64,000 nt of DNA from Helianthus annuus (taxonomy: Eukaryota; Streptophyta; Magnoliopsida; Asterales; Asteraceae): the NCBI RefSeq assembly GCF_002127325.2, contig NC_035449.2, positions 80,948,693 to 81,012,692 of the forward strand, read 5' to 3'. Below are positions 1 to 9,503 of the stretch, in pieces; the first letter of the stretch is position 1; the number at the start of each line of letters is the position of its first letter. The notes beneath the pieces were generated by a model that did not search any database, was not told the origin of the DNA, and worked only from the letters and a program-made list of their open reading frames with translations. Both the position numbers and the translations under genes were made by a program.

Positions 1-3000
1 TGCACCTTTTGTTGTTGAACCTTAGGTTGCTCAACCTTTGATTGTTGAATTTTAGGTTGTGCAGCCTTAGGTTGAGTAGCCTTAGACTGTTCAACTTTAG
101 GTTGTTGAACCTTTGGTTGTTCAGTCTTAGGCTGCTGAACTTTAGGTGCTTGAACATTCTTGTTCTGAGCCTTCTTTCCCTGTACCTTACCCTTTCCGGG
201 GCTGACTTGTTGTTTTCGCTCAATTGGTAGTTTTTGGTTTCCGTATTGTTTTCTAATTTGTTCACACGGAATTGGATCACATTGAGTGACGGTAACTTTG
301 CCACTTTTGTTCCCCAAAAACTTATCAGTGCATCCTTCAAAAATTTGCTCAATTAAATCTTGATTTACATTTTTAATTGGAAAATCTTTGTTAGAGTAGA
401 TTTTGCTATCTCCTTTGAGCGTGTACAACAAATTATTCCCTTCAAGGCTAGATACAAGGGACTCCATTGCTTTTGACATTTCAGTCTTACTCGGTTTCAC
501 TGGTGGATCACACAGGATGTGATTCTCGATTGGAATATCTGTTGTAACCGAGTTAGACTGTTGTTTCACAATTTCTTCAGATTCATCGTCCGAAGAATCA
601 GCATCCTCAACAATGGGAGGACTCTGTTCCTTAACACACGATGAGTCTGTCACATTCTCAGATTCTGATTGACTCGAGGATGATGTACCAGTTGTCAACC
701 CGAGGCCTGCTGCAAAGTCATCTAGACCGAGTGGCACAGTAGGTTCAAAACGGGGCATATCCTCGTCATCAGGCAATTTGGAGTAATTGTGATTCATTGG
801 GGGAGGACATGATTTGAATCCAATACATTTTGCATCCCCCTTTTTCTTTTGAACGTCAATGATGTGATCCAATACATAGCGGGAATTGGAATAGCTTTCC
901 AGTTTCTGCTTAATTGTCTCACATTCACATCGAGCTGTTGCTAACTCTACCATTTGCTTTTCAATTGTGTCAATAAGATTATTGTTAGCATGTTGTTTTC
1001 GCAAAACAGCCTTTTGTAATTCTGAAACATCATGTCTTAATGACGCAATTGTTGCTTTAAATTCCTTTTCATTTCTGGTTAAAAACAAGTTAGCTTCGGT
1101 TGCTTTAGAAAGATCTACAATCAATTCTTGATTGTGTTTGTGTGTGATTTCAAACTGACTTTCCTTTTCAGCATATTTTAAACACTTTGCACATTCAATA
1201 GGAACAGAAATAGAGTCAGAATTAGTATCACATACCTGAGAAGTCTGACCTTCTACGTGAGCCATAAAGGCTGTATGAAAAGAAAAAGATCCATCTTCAG
1301 AGAAGAACTGAGCAAGCTTCTCGGAAGTTCCAGCAGATTTCTGACAGAGAATAGATCTCCTCTTGCATAATGCTTCAGCTTCAGCCAAAAGCTCATCAAC
1401 TTCCAAATCTAAAGCATCACCTGATAAATCACCAGCATCAAGTGATTCCCCATCCATGCTCCCACTATAACCCGAACTATCTTCATCTTCTGAAGATTCA
1501 CCAGCAGACACGGGTTCTACTACCTTCTCAATCACTTTAGCATAACATGCTGTTCCACCATTTCCTCCTTCTCCAAGCTGAAGGTTCCAGTTGCAGATTT
1601 CATCAGCTTGAACAACCAATCCTCTGTGGGGATTAGTGTTTGTGGATCCAGATGCATTTCCTCCAACGGGAACTATTGATCTGACAGAATTGTTGTTCAG
1701 TTGTTGTTGTGGCTGTCCTTGATTCCTGAAGGGATTCTGATTTCCTTGCTTAGGTGGCTTCTGACATTCCCGCTTGAAGTGACCCTTTTCACCACAATTG
1801 AAGCAAGTGACATCATTCTTATCAAAACCATACTTGGTGTTTTTGTTGCTATCCAAGTTGGTTCTCCCCGTCCTTTCCATAAACTCCTTTGCTCTTCGAA
1901 TTGCACTAGCAAGAGCCCATTTGATATCCATCATTTCAAACTCTTCTCTATCCACTTGCTGATAATCTTCATTGGTTAGATTGATATTCCCAATCTGACC
2001 TGCGACCAATCCACAATAAGCACTAACCAAGGTGTTCAACATCTCCATATGCTCCTTGGCTATTTCGACACTGACTTTGGAAAAGTTGGAAGTGTCTAAT
2101 CTGACTGTGTTCGGATTGGAAGTGGCTTGAAAGTTTGAAGAGCTTCCATAAAACCCTTGCTGTTGCGGTTGTTGCTGCTGAGCTCTGCTTGGGTCTAAGA
2201 AAGGCGGTGGTGTGAATTGCTGAGCTGTCGGTTGCACATACTGTTGTTGAGAAGAAGAATCTGGTCTTGAATACATCATCATGTATGCTGAAGGATCAAA
2301 CTGATTTGTTGTGGAATGTCCGGTGTTTGATATGAAAGCTGTTTGAAGCTTCGCGTGTTGAGAGGCTGGTTTTTCTCCACTGATACCTCCTGCAATCCCA
2401 TAGTACATCTCTGGATTTTGAGGAGTTAGTGTTCTTTTTGCCTTAAGCTTTTCTTCTACATCCTTGTTCTCCAATTTTTGAATTAACTCATAAACGGTGA
2501 TTGTGTCTAGAACACCATTTTGTTTGAGAATTTCAAGAAAACTGCTCCACTTTGCTGGTAAGCTATCAGCGAATCTCTGCACCATTTCTTGTGGAGTGGC
2601 AGTGACTCTAAAAGCAAACATCTCGCTCAACAAGTGATGGAACCTTGTAGATAACTCTGCCAAAGTCTCATTCTCCATACACGTGAATCCTTCAAACTCT
2701 TTCTTCAGTAATTCTTGCTTGATCTTTCTAGATTGAGCATTTCCTTCACATCGTAACGTGAGCATATCCCACAAGCTTTTAGTAGTCGTGCAGTAAACAA
2801 ACTGGTGGTAAATGTCTCTGTGAAGAGCTTGTGTGAGAATCATGAATGCTCTCTTTTCTAACTCAAATTTCTTCTTATCATCATCAGACATAGTGCTGTA
2901 AGTTGTTGGATTAGATCCTGCAACTTCCAAATCATTGTCAAATGCGGTGAAGAAGCACATCCATAGATCTTGACCTTGCCCCTGAACATAAGTTCTCAGC

Positions 3001-3287
3001 CTTTCTTTCCACCATCCCCAATCATTGATGTGATTTAGCTTTGGCGGTTTTGTGCTTGTACCAGTTTCACTGTTGTTCTGCATCATTGCTTGAATGCTGC
3101 TGCTTTGATTTGTGACCAATGCCCATTGATTTGCAGTTATCATTGCAGTTTGAGGTGGGGCAATAGCCCGCATCCATGCAGTTTTGTTGAAATCTGACGC
3201 AGATTGCGTAGTTGATGATTGCGTAGCTGATGATTGTGGAGTCGAAGTTGTTTGAGTCCACGCGGTTGGATCCCACTGACCGTTTGT
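1..3287 (-). CDS. gag: Copia Gag polyprotein of element A (partial, open to window edge)
   Basis: This is the capsid/nucleocapsid polyprotein of a SIRE-type Copia element. It would bind element RNA and build the particle. The frame is open for about 1,095 codons from 3287 to base 1 with no stop. Its N-terminal part holds a UBN2-like gag domain (around KLNHINDWGWWKERL, near 3045-3000). A CCHC zinc knuckle, CFNCGEKGHFKREC, lies near 1807-1766, a glutamine-rich stretch around 2280-2140, and a predicted coiled-coil-like region near 1200-900. The last 55 codons are a run of PKVQQ/PKVEQ-like units. No in-frame ATG precedes the conserved start region (THE frame has a stop near 3312), so the true start is unresolved. 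It may lie at the first internal ATG near 3185, or upstream if an intron ends at the AG near 3291. Protease, integrase and RT would follow to the left, outside the window. Confidence 0.85.
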
Positions 3288-3410
3288 TCCTATTTTATAA
3301 AAATTAATATATTAAGTGAAAATTGATTTAAAATTTGAAAAACAAGTTTTCCCTTTTTAAAAATTTAATTTTCACAAACTATGTTAATATCTCGACTGAA
3401 AACAACCAGC

Positions 3411-3745
3411 CGAAGGATCCCTGATCGAAAGACCTGAAAAACACAAACTTGTTAAACTTAAACAGACTAGGATCGAAGGATCAATACTTGTTCGAAGGAT
3501 CAACAGTGTTCGAAAGATCACTGTTGAATTTCGAACAATAATTTCGAATGATTCTCCAATCGAAAGATCCTTATCTTTCGAATAAGAACTGTAGATCGAA
3601 AGAGATATCCTTCGAAAAGATTCCTTGGATCGAAGGATAAGTCACAGACTTCGAAGGATGTTCGAAGGATGATTATCTATCGAACCTCCTTTGATCGAAA
3701 GATGATCTTTCGCCTTCGAAGGATATCCTTCGATCTGTACTGACA
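3411..3745. repeat. Array of TCGAAGGAT-like motifs in the leader of element A
   Basis: About fifteen copies of TCGAAGGAT or TCGAAAGAT occur in either orientation within some 335 bp between the PBS and gag of element A. The same motif is clustered in the LTR of this element at 4431-4608. Similar leader arrays with a different motif occur in element C. Function is unknown. Confidence 0.8.
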
Positions 3746-4116
3746 CAGTTGACAAAAAGTGACAGGTTGGTGAAAAGGTGATGGGTTGGTAGAAAGCTTT
3801 CGGCAGAAGGTATGTTCAGACCATACCTTTTACCAAACCAGATTTGACCCAATAAAATATTACTTAAAAAGGAAGGTTCTTATCCAGAAAACCGGTCACC
3901 GGAGTAAGCCGGAATTTGGCCGGAAATTACCAAACTTCTTAAAAACAAGTTTTTAAGTTACCCAACCCGTCCTTTAACACACCCGGTTAGTTTAGAACAC
4001 GTTTTTACGTCTAAGAAATGCGAGAAAAACACTAAAAACGGGTGCTAAACCATGTGAGTTTATGTTCAAACACTCCAAAGTCTTGTATAAACTCGGTTTT
4101 TAACAAGGAAAAGAGC

Positions 4117-4132
4117 CACGACTCTGATACCA
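4117..4132 (-). promoter_or_regulatory. Primer-binding site of element A
   Basis: Read on the minus strand, TGGTATCAGAGTCGTG begins two bases inside the 5' LTR boundary. It matches the plant Copia PBS for initiator tRNA-Met (TGGTATCAGAGC...). It fixes the orientation of A and the inner end of its LTR. Confidence 0.88.
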
Positions 4133-4134
4133 CT

Positions 4135-4787
4135 TGTAGGTCCCCCGGAGGTTGAGGTTAAACCTTATCCTTGCTATGTTTAACACACTAGCAAGTGCGG
4201 AATCCAAGCTAGAATGCAAACCGGTAGTTTATATGAGAACACAAGCTACAAAGAGAAAGGTAGACACACGAGATATCAAAGTTTTCTCTTGTATTTCAGT
4301 GGACACGGTTACAGCCCTTGACCAAACTGAAAATACGCTCTCTACAAGACTAAGTTCACTCACACTCTCTCTCTCACTCACTATGAAGTGAACACATTAC
4401 ATGAGTATATATACCCATCACAGCTCGTCTGGTCGAAGGATCAGATAGACTGATCGAAGGATCATCTATCGATCTGAAACCTATCGAAGGATCCACATAT
4501 ACCTCGAAGGATTATATCCTTCGAGGTCCATCAACATCCATCGAAGGTTTATCTTTCGAGCTCATCGAAGGATCTAAACAATCCTTCGATGACTCATCCT
4601 TCGACACAAACATGTTACAACCATGTTCTAACTGTTTGGCCAAGTCAAACCAGGAGGATGGTTGACTTGGTCAAACTTACATCAAACACACATATTAACA
4701 AACCTAAGACGTAACCCAGACTAACAAAAGACATCGTTTTGTATCATGACAAAATACAGACAAAGTACAGACACAAGTGCACCAACA
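4135..4787 (-). repeat. 5' LTR of Copia element A (653 bp)
   Basis: On the minus strand the LTR starts TGTTGGTGCACTTG and ends ACCTACA directly before the PBS. A TATA box (GTATATATAC, 4406-4413) lies just downstream, in the sense direction, of a cluster of about ten TCGAAGGAT motifs (4431-4608). This is a typical U3 layout. The only other LTR of this element lies outside the window, so the ends rest on TG/CA, the PBS and the junction with element B. Confidence 0.85.
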
Positions 4788-5355
4788 GAAAACATTCAAA
4801 CCAAAACAGGAAGTCTCTGGTAAATTGAAAGAGAAAGTTATGGATAGCACTGAACTGAAAACCCGAAAGTTTACAGGCTTTGAAAATTCAACTTTTGAAA
4901 AGGGAGAATGTTCAAAGAATGTTTTAAAAAGAAAAGAAGATTTGAAAAATCAAAAATGGGTTATTAAGGGTTCATGTAACAGTTCTGGTGATGAATCTGA
5001 TTCTATAAAATCAGAGGAGCCACGTGTTGAAAGAAAAGTTGAAAAATCTGGTTTGACAGTGGATGATGAGAACTTTCCACCACTGAATGCTAAAAACTTG
5101 AAATCTAAAATCGGAAAAGTTGAAATTTCAAGTCAATTTTATTCTGACAAGAAGAAAGTTGATGTTGAAAAAGCTTTCAACGGAAATGTGAAACACATTT
5201 TTGGTAAAATGGTTAATGGTCAGGCCAAAAATGTCAAAGATTTTTATTCTTATAAAAGATGTGTTCACAAGTCTGTTGAAAGTAAAGATGAAGATGAAGA
5301 GGATGTTTCACCCAAGGAAGGTCAGGCTTGGGTGGACATATTTTTCAAAGAGTAA
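4788..5355 (+). pseudogene. C-terminal part of Gag of element B
   Basis: An open frame of about 189 codons enters from the element A junction and stops at TAA 5353-5355. It is lysine- and serine-rich and ends in an acidic tail (DEDEEDVSPKEG). The motif DENFPPL matches DKNFPPL near the end of Gag in element C, which identifies it as Gag C-terminus. The apparent upstream start (GTG 4777) lies inside the LTR of A and is not a real start. The gene is split by A, and its N-terminal part with the zinc knuckle should lie left of the window. Confidence 0.75.
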
Positions 5356-5359
5356 AAAC

Positions 5360-5493
5360 CTGACTTGCCGGAGATCCCAAGTTGGTAATCGCGGATCATG
5401 AATCGGCATCTTTCTTAATCTGTGTTTGAAAAGGTTTAGCAGGACTTGCCGGAACTCCCAGGTTTGTAAGCGTGGAGTAGGAATCGGCACCTT
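5360..5493 (+). repeat. Imperfect direct repeat after gag in element B
   Basis: Two units of about 50 bp (near 5360-5412 and 5443-5493) share GACTTGCCGGA, then CTCCCA or ATCCCA, GTAA and GAATCGGCA. They lie directly after the gag stop. Nothing suggests coding. They may be a residue of the deletion that removed pol, or a property of the family. Confidence 0.6.
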
Positions 5494-7361
5494 GAGAATT
5501 CAACCAACAAATGGTAATTGGTTGAAAAACAGGTTTGATATGTATGATTGTTGTTTTTTCAAAAAGTTCAGAATTTGATCCAGGTTGATCTTTCAAGTGG
5601 TTAATCAAGGTCATTAAATTGAACTTGAGTTAACTATCATTCAAAATATTGGCAAACAAAGTGATGATTTGGTCCCCAAACTTTACAAGTGGTAAAATCA
5701 ACAAAACTTATTTTCCGGAAAAACCATTTTGATTAAAACAAACTTGAGTGTTTTGAAATCATTATGGGAAAATGGTTTGTTGTAAGGGGGAGTTCTGATT
5801 GTTTACGCCAAGCGGATGGAGAATTGAGGCAATTCGATATCAGTTGTCACATTTCTGTACAGTTTGTTTTCAATTCCGTTAAATGTTTTTGAATTTTAGG
5901 GGGAGTAAGAAAGTTTCTGAAAATCCAAAAACATTAGAAAATTTGAAAAAGACAAAAACATGATAAAATTGAAAAATGAGTTTTTGTTGCATAAAAGAGG
6001 AAATGATAGTACATCAGTGGACTATTACAACACGCTAAAGAAATGTAAAGTAAAAACGTGATAAACAATCTCACTGTGGATGTGTCAGTAGGTTTACACA
6101 CATTTAGTAGACTGAGACGAGATATAAACCTAAATTTCAAACTTGCTTATCTCGTGGGGAACAACTTTTTGGATATATGGGTAACCCCTGAAATCTTGTT
6201 TGAAAGGTCCCTTATTCTGAGATACTAGGTCTTTATGCTCAGTGATATCCGGGGTATTATCCCGGGACTTCTGCTGTATGGAAATACTGACCTAGTCCCC
6301 GGATAATGCTTTCTGCAAAAGCTTGTATAAGCATCGCCCTCAGCATGTTGATGAAACAATAAAATTGATAATCACTGCTGTTGAAATCAAAAGATCCTCT
6401 AAAGGGGACACACCGAAAAGTCGAAGCCGTCATCTCTCTACGTATACAGAAGTATCGACCTGAGCTCTCACGGCCCTCGCAATTTAACCCCTTTACAGAT
6501 ATCATCTGTGGTATACTCATCTGTAAGACTGAATATTGGGATCTGGATACGGGAGTATATTCAAGTGGTGGGACACACGAGTAAGTTTAAGTTCTAAGAC
6601 ACTAATCACATATCTCGAAACAGTTGAACTTTGTGTGAAAATTTAAGTGGACCAATATACTGACAATCTAGGTGAATTGTTTAGAACTTAAAATGAAATC
6701 TAGCTTAATGGTGTTAGTGATATGTCTCAAAAACTGATATGATCCTCTTGCACGAACTCATAAAAATAGTGTCTGTAAATAGTTTCATTTCTGCATTTAC
6801 TTTCTTTCAGAAAATTCAAAAAGATTTTAGTGAGTTTTAGCATAAATTTTGAAAAATACAAAAAGATTTTCGACGACTGATGATGAGAAGCTGATTTTCG
6901 AAATTCTAAGTGCTAAACATGAAGAACAGGTTTGGGAGAGAGTGTGAAAAATGTTTTGTATTTACAAATGGCTTTCAGAGAACAAATCATCTTGAATATG
7001 TTCTGTAATAGTTTCTAAAGTTTAAAGGTTTAATCTTTAAAGAAACTTATGTGTTGGGTAGAGATTGTGCAGATAATCTGAGCTGGAAGAGAGCCAGGTA
7101 ACAATCTTGGAATGAATCTTGAAGCTGTGAATTCCAGACTAAAATCTCAGCAGATTGAGAGGGGGAGTCTGAAGACACTGTTGATAAAGCAGTAAGAGTC
7201 AGTGTTGATCCTAGAACTGCATCAGAGGGAGAGGAGATTGTCGATGATAAAGTTTTGAGAAAGGATTCTTGCAATGGCAAACACTTCAGAAAAGAATGAA
7301 GACTGATAAAGACTGAAGGTTGACAACCGAAGACTCGACACTGAAGACTCCGTCAACATCC
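5494..7361 (+). other. Non-coding 3' region of element B with conserved block
   Basis: No convincing coding frame is present. Purine tracts resembling AAGGGGGAG recur at about 5785, 5898 and 7155 before the terminal one at 7362. Multiple polypurine tracts are a known habit of SIRE-type elements. The stretch at about 6070-6750 aligns with element C (about 16030-15345, minus) and element E (about 63850-63145, minus) at high identity by eye. Confidence 0.7.
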
Positions 7362-7372
7362 AAGGGGGAGTT

Positions 7373-7845
7373 TGTTGGTGCATCCGTTTGTCGCCTACAT
7401 CTTGTATCAAGTCTTACATCGTATAGGATAGAACAGGGCTCGAAATCCTAGATCTTGTTTTTGGAGGTCATTCTGCTCCAAATGACAAGGTGTCATTTGG
7501 AGCGAAACCTCATTGTTCTGATTTCGCCTGAATGTCTTTAGGTTGATGATTTCGCTCTTAGTTGTAAGTTGATGATTTCGCTCCTGCATGTTGGAGCGAA
7601 ATCAAGTCCACTATATATAGTAGTAGGCAGGAGCGAAATTAAGATACATAGTTCTAGGTGTTTTCTTCCGGTAAGCCACGAAGTGCTGCCGAAGTGTTGT
7701 CAGAGCTTGTAAACGTTGCAGTGATCAATAAAACAACAGTTATTAGTGAATACGGCTGATATTGCACCAAGACATTAGTTTCCGCCTCTTGTTTTGGGTA
7801 AAAACTCTTCTGATCGACTCAATCAGGGCCGAAAACGATCCTACA
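7373..7845 (+). repeat. 3' LTR of element B (473 bp)
   Basis: It starts TGTTGGTGCATCCG after the purine tract CAAGGGGGAGTT and ends GATCCTACA. A TATA box CTATATATAG lies at 7611-7620. Several copies of a GGAGCGAAAT-type motif in both orientations (7470-7640) surround it. The end ACCTACA/CCTACA is shared with the LTR of element A. Confidence 0.85.
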
Positions 7846-7898
7846 CGATACTCCCCACCGGGTCCACCGGTAATACGTGGAAATATCGGGGTGTGACA
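7846..7898 (+). repeat. End of a Gypsy LTR (plus orientation)
   Basis: This 53-bp piece (GATACTCC ... CGGGGTGTGACA) resembles the last bases of the Gypsy LTRs ending at 32392 and 36494. Element B appears to have inserted near the 3' end of such an LTR, with the rest displaced to the left of the window. Confidence 0.55.
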
Positions 7899-8948
7899 GT
7901 CACACCCCAACCAATGGCAGAATCATCGAAGTGGGACGAAGATAGATTGATCATCACACATAACACTATCGTGACAATAATTAATTCAAAATTGATTTCA
8001 TAACATAACAAAATTGTCAATTACATCAAGAAATTCAAGTATGACATAAAGGACAATACAACAAGTTCAAAACATAAAATGACTGATCTAGTAATTTGAA
8101 ATGTGTTTCTAGTGTCGTCCCTACTAGATTTCGTCATAATCAACCTCATCAACCTGCAACATGTTAACAAAATATAGTTCAACACAAAAATGTATTGGCG
8201 AGTACACAAGTTTAAGTATAAGTATAAGTATAAGTATAAAAGTTTAAAACAAATCCACATGGCAACTTAGGTTATTCAAGATCAACATAACATGGCATGC
8301 AATATTTCTAGTCAACCCTCTATGTACACAATAAAGAATGAAATTTAACATGATCTCGTTCACGGGTGGTGTGTTAATCCTACAGCGCTATACATGTTAA
8401 ATGGAGGCTCGTATAAAGCTAATGACCATAGTATCACATAAAAATCACCCAAGTATATGCATCAAGTATAACAACATAGTATTCATGTATTTGGATTGTT
8501 TTCGTGCATTTGCATAAAGAATAAATTATTGTGATTTTTGATAAGGTTAACGTATTGCACCCAAAAAGTGTTAAAATGAGAATGGGTCAAGTGTACTCAC
8601 GGTTTTGCAAGCTTCCACTTGTTAATTCGCGGGGAGTTTGTTGACTGTTGGAGGATGAAACACTAAGTCCTTCTACACGAAGAAACATAGGCGTATGAGT
8701 ATTCGGATGATAACGGAGGAGTAGGAATTCGGGATTTAAAGTATATGGAAAGTAACATATGAGAAAATAACCATCTAGCACCTACTACTCATTCTTGACA
8801 CTATGAAACCCATAGGAGTTTGAATGTTTTCATGGGTTAAAGTACCCATTAGAATCGTAACGAGAAGTAAGCTCTTAGAAGGTGTAACTTAGTATTTTGA
8901 CAAATAATCATTAGATTATCATCAAAAGTTCGGTTACTTTGGGTATTA
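7899..8948 (-). repeat. Probable Gypsy LTR fragment (minus orientation)
   Basis: Read on the minus strand this region ends in GGGGTGTGAC and carries GTGAGTACACTTG about 700 bp earlier. The plus-strand LTRs below have the same kind of GGTGAGTTCA site about 1 kb before their end. There is a short AGTATA microsatellite at about 8212-8240. No coding sequence is seen. The far end is cut by the Helitron-like start at 8949. Confidence 0.45.
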
Positions 8949-9503
8949 TCTATACATCTATATAAAACATTTCCCATGTCCAAAATTGTAATTTCTGCCA
9001 CATTTTTAAGACTTCAGCTGAAACGTCATTGCTTATTTCCCTAATTTTCTTCATTCCCTCCCAAATTTGCCCTTCTTCAATGAAGTTTCAATGATTCTTC
9101 AATGTATCATTCTGTTTCTTGGAACAATTCAGCCCTTCTATATTAAATGTGATCATGAATCAATGCAATTCAACCGTTTTTGCTTCAATTGTCCCATCCA
9201 TTTCTAGCAATCCACCTTGAATTGAATCCACACACATATACACATACGAGAGAGAGGGAAAGACGAGATCCAGGGGAGACGATGACACGCTTCAATGGCG
9301 GTTGAAGAAGATCCAACGGTGGCAATGGTGGTTTCAAGGCTGTGGTCGTTTATCTCATTTGTGCATTTTAGGGTTTGTGTTTTAGAACAGGGGAATCAGA
9401 TATCTTTTTATGCGTGTGTATATATTTATTTAAATAAGTTATATCATCATCGTGAAATGTTGAATTCATGATCCCGGCAGGCCAACATAGAGGTTGCAGG
9501 TCA
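8949..9503 (+). mobile_element. Helitron-like 5' terminus and flanking sequence
   Basis: TCTATACATCTATATAAAAC starts after an A, as expected for plant Helitrons (5' TC, insertion between A and T). Very similar starts occur at 47133 and 50093. The following 550 bp look like a gene 5' region with GAGAGAGAG and a short frame from ATG 9280, but no product is recognised. The downstream captured kinesin exon would fit a Helitron cargo. The matching 3' end is not identified. Confidence 0.4.

Larger units (their letters stand above)
1..4787 (-). mobile_element. Copia (SIRE/Maximus-like) element A, 5' part only
   Basis: On the minus strand the order is 5' LTR (4787-4135), primer-binding site, a leader of about 0.8 kb, then a long gag frame that leaves the window at base 1. 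Pol and the 3' LTR lie outside. The LTR is bordered by TG and CA, and the PBS next to it matches the initiator-methionine tRNA type used by plant Copia elements. A is inserted into element B: B's gag coding sequence resumes immediately at 4788. The target duplication cannot be checked because the other end is missing. The open gag suggests a fairly young insertion. Confidence 0.88.
4788..7845 (+). mobile_element. Copia-related element B, gag-only (TR-GAG-like), 3' part
   Basis: The plus-strand order is gag C-terminus (4788-5355), a 2-kb non-coding region, a polypurine tract (7362-7370) and a 3' LTR (7373-7845). No protease, integrase or RT lies between gag and the LTR, so this copy could only move with proteins from another element, like the described TR-GAG class of plant elements. 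The non-coding region is closely related to the sequence after pol in elements C and E, which places B in the same SIRE-like family. Its 5' part is displaced beyond the left edge by the insertion of A. Confidence 0.75.

Noticed and set aside
3411..3745. CRISPR-like array in the leader of element A
   Set aside because: The motif is 9 bp, occurs in both orientations with irregular spacing, and lies in a plant retrotransposon.
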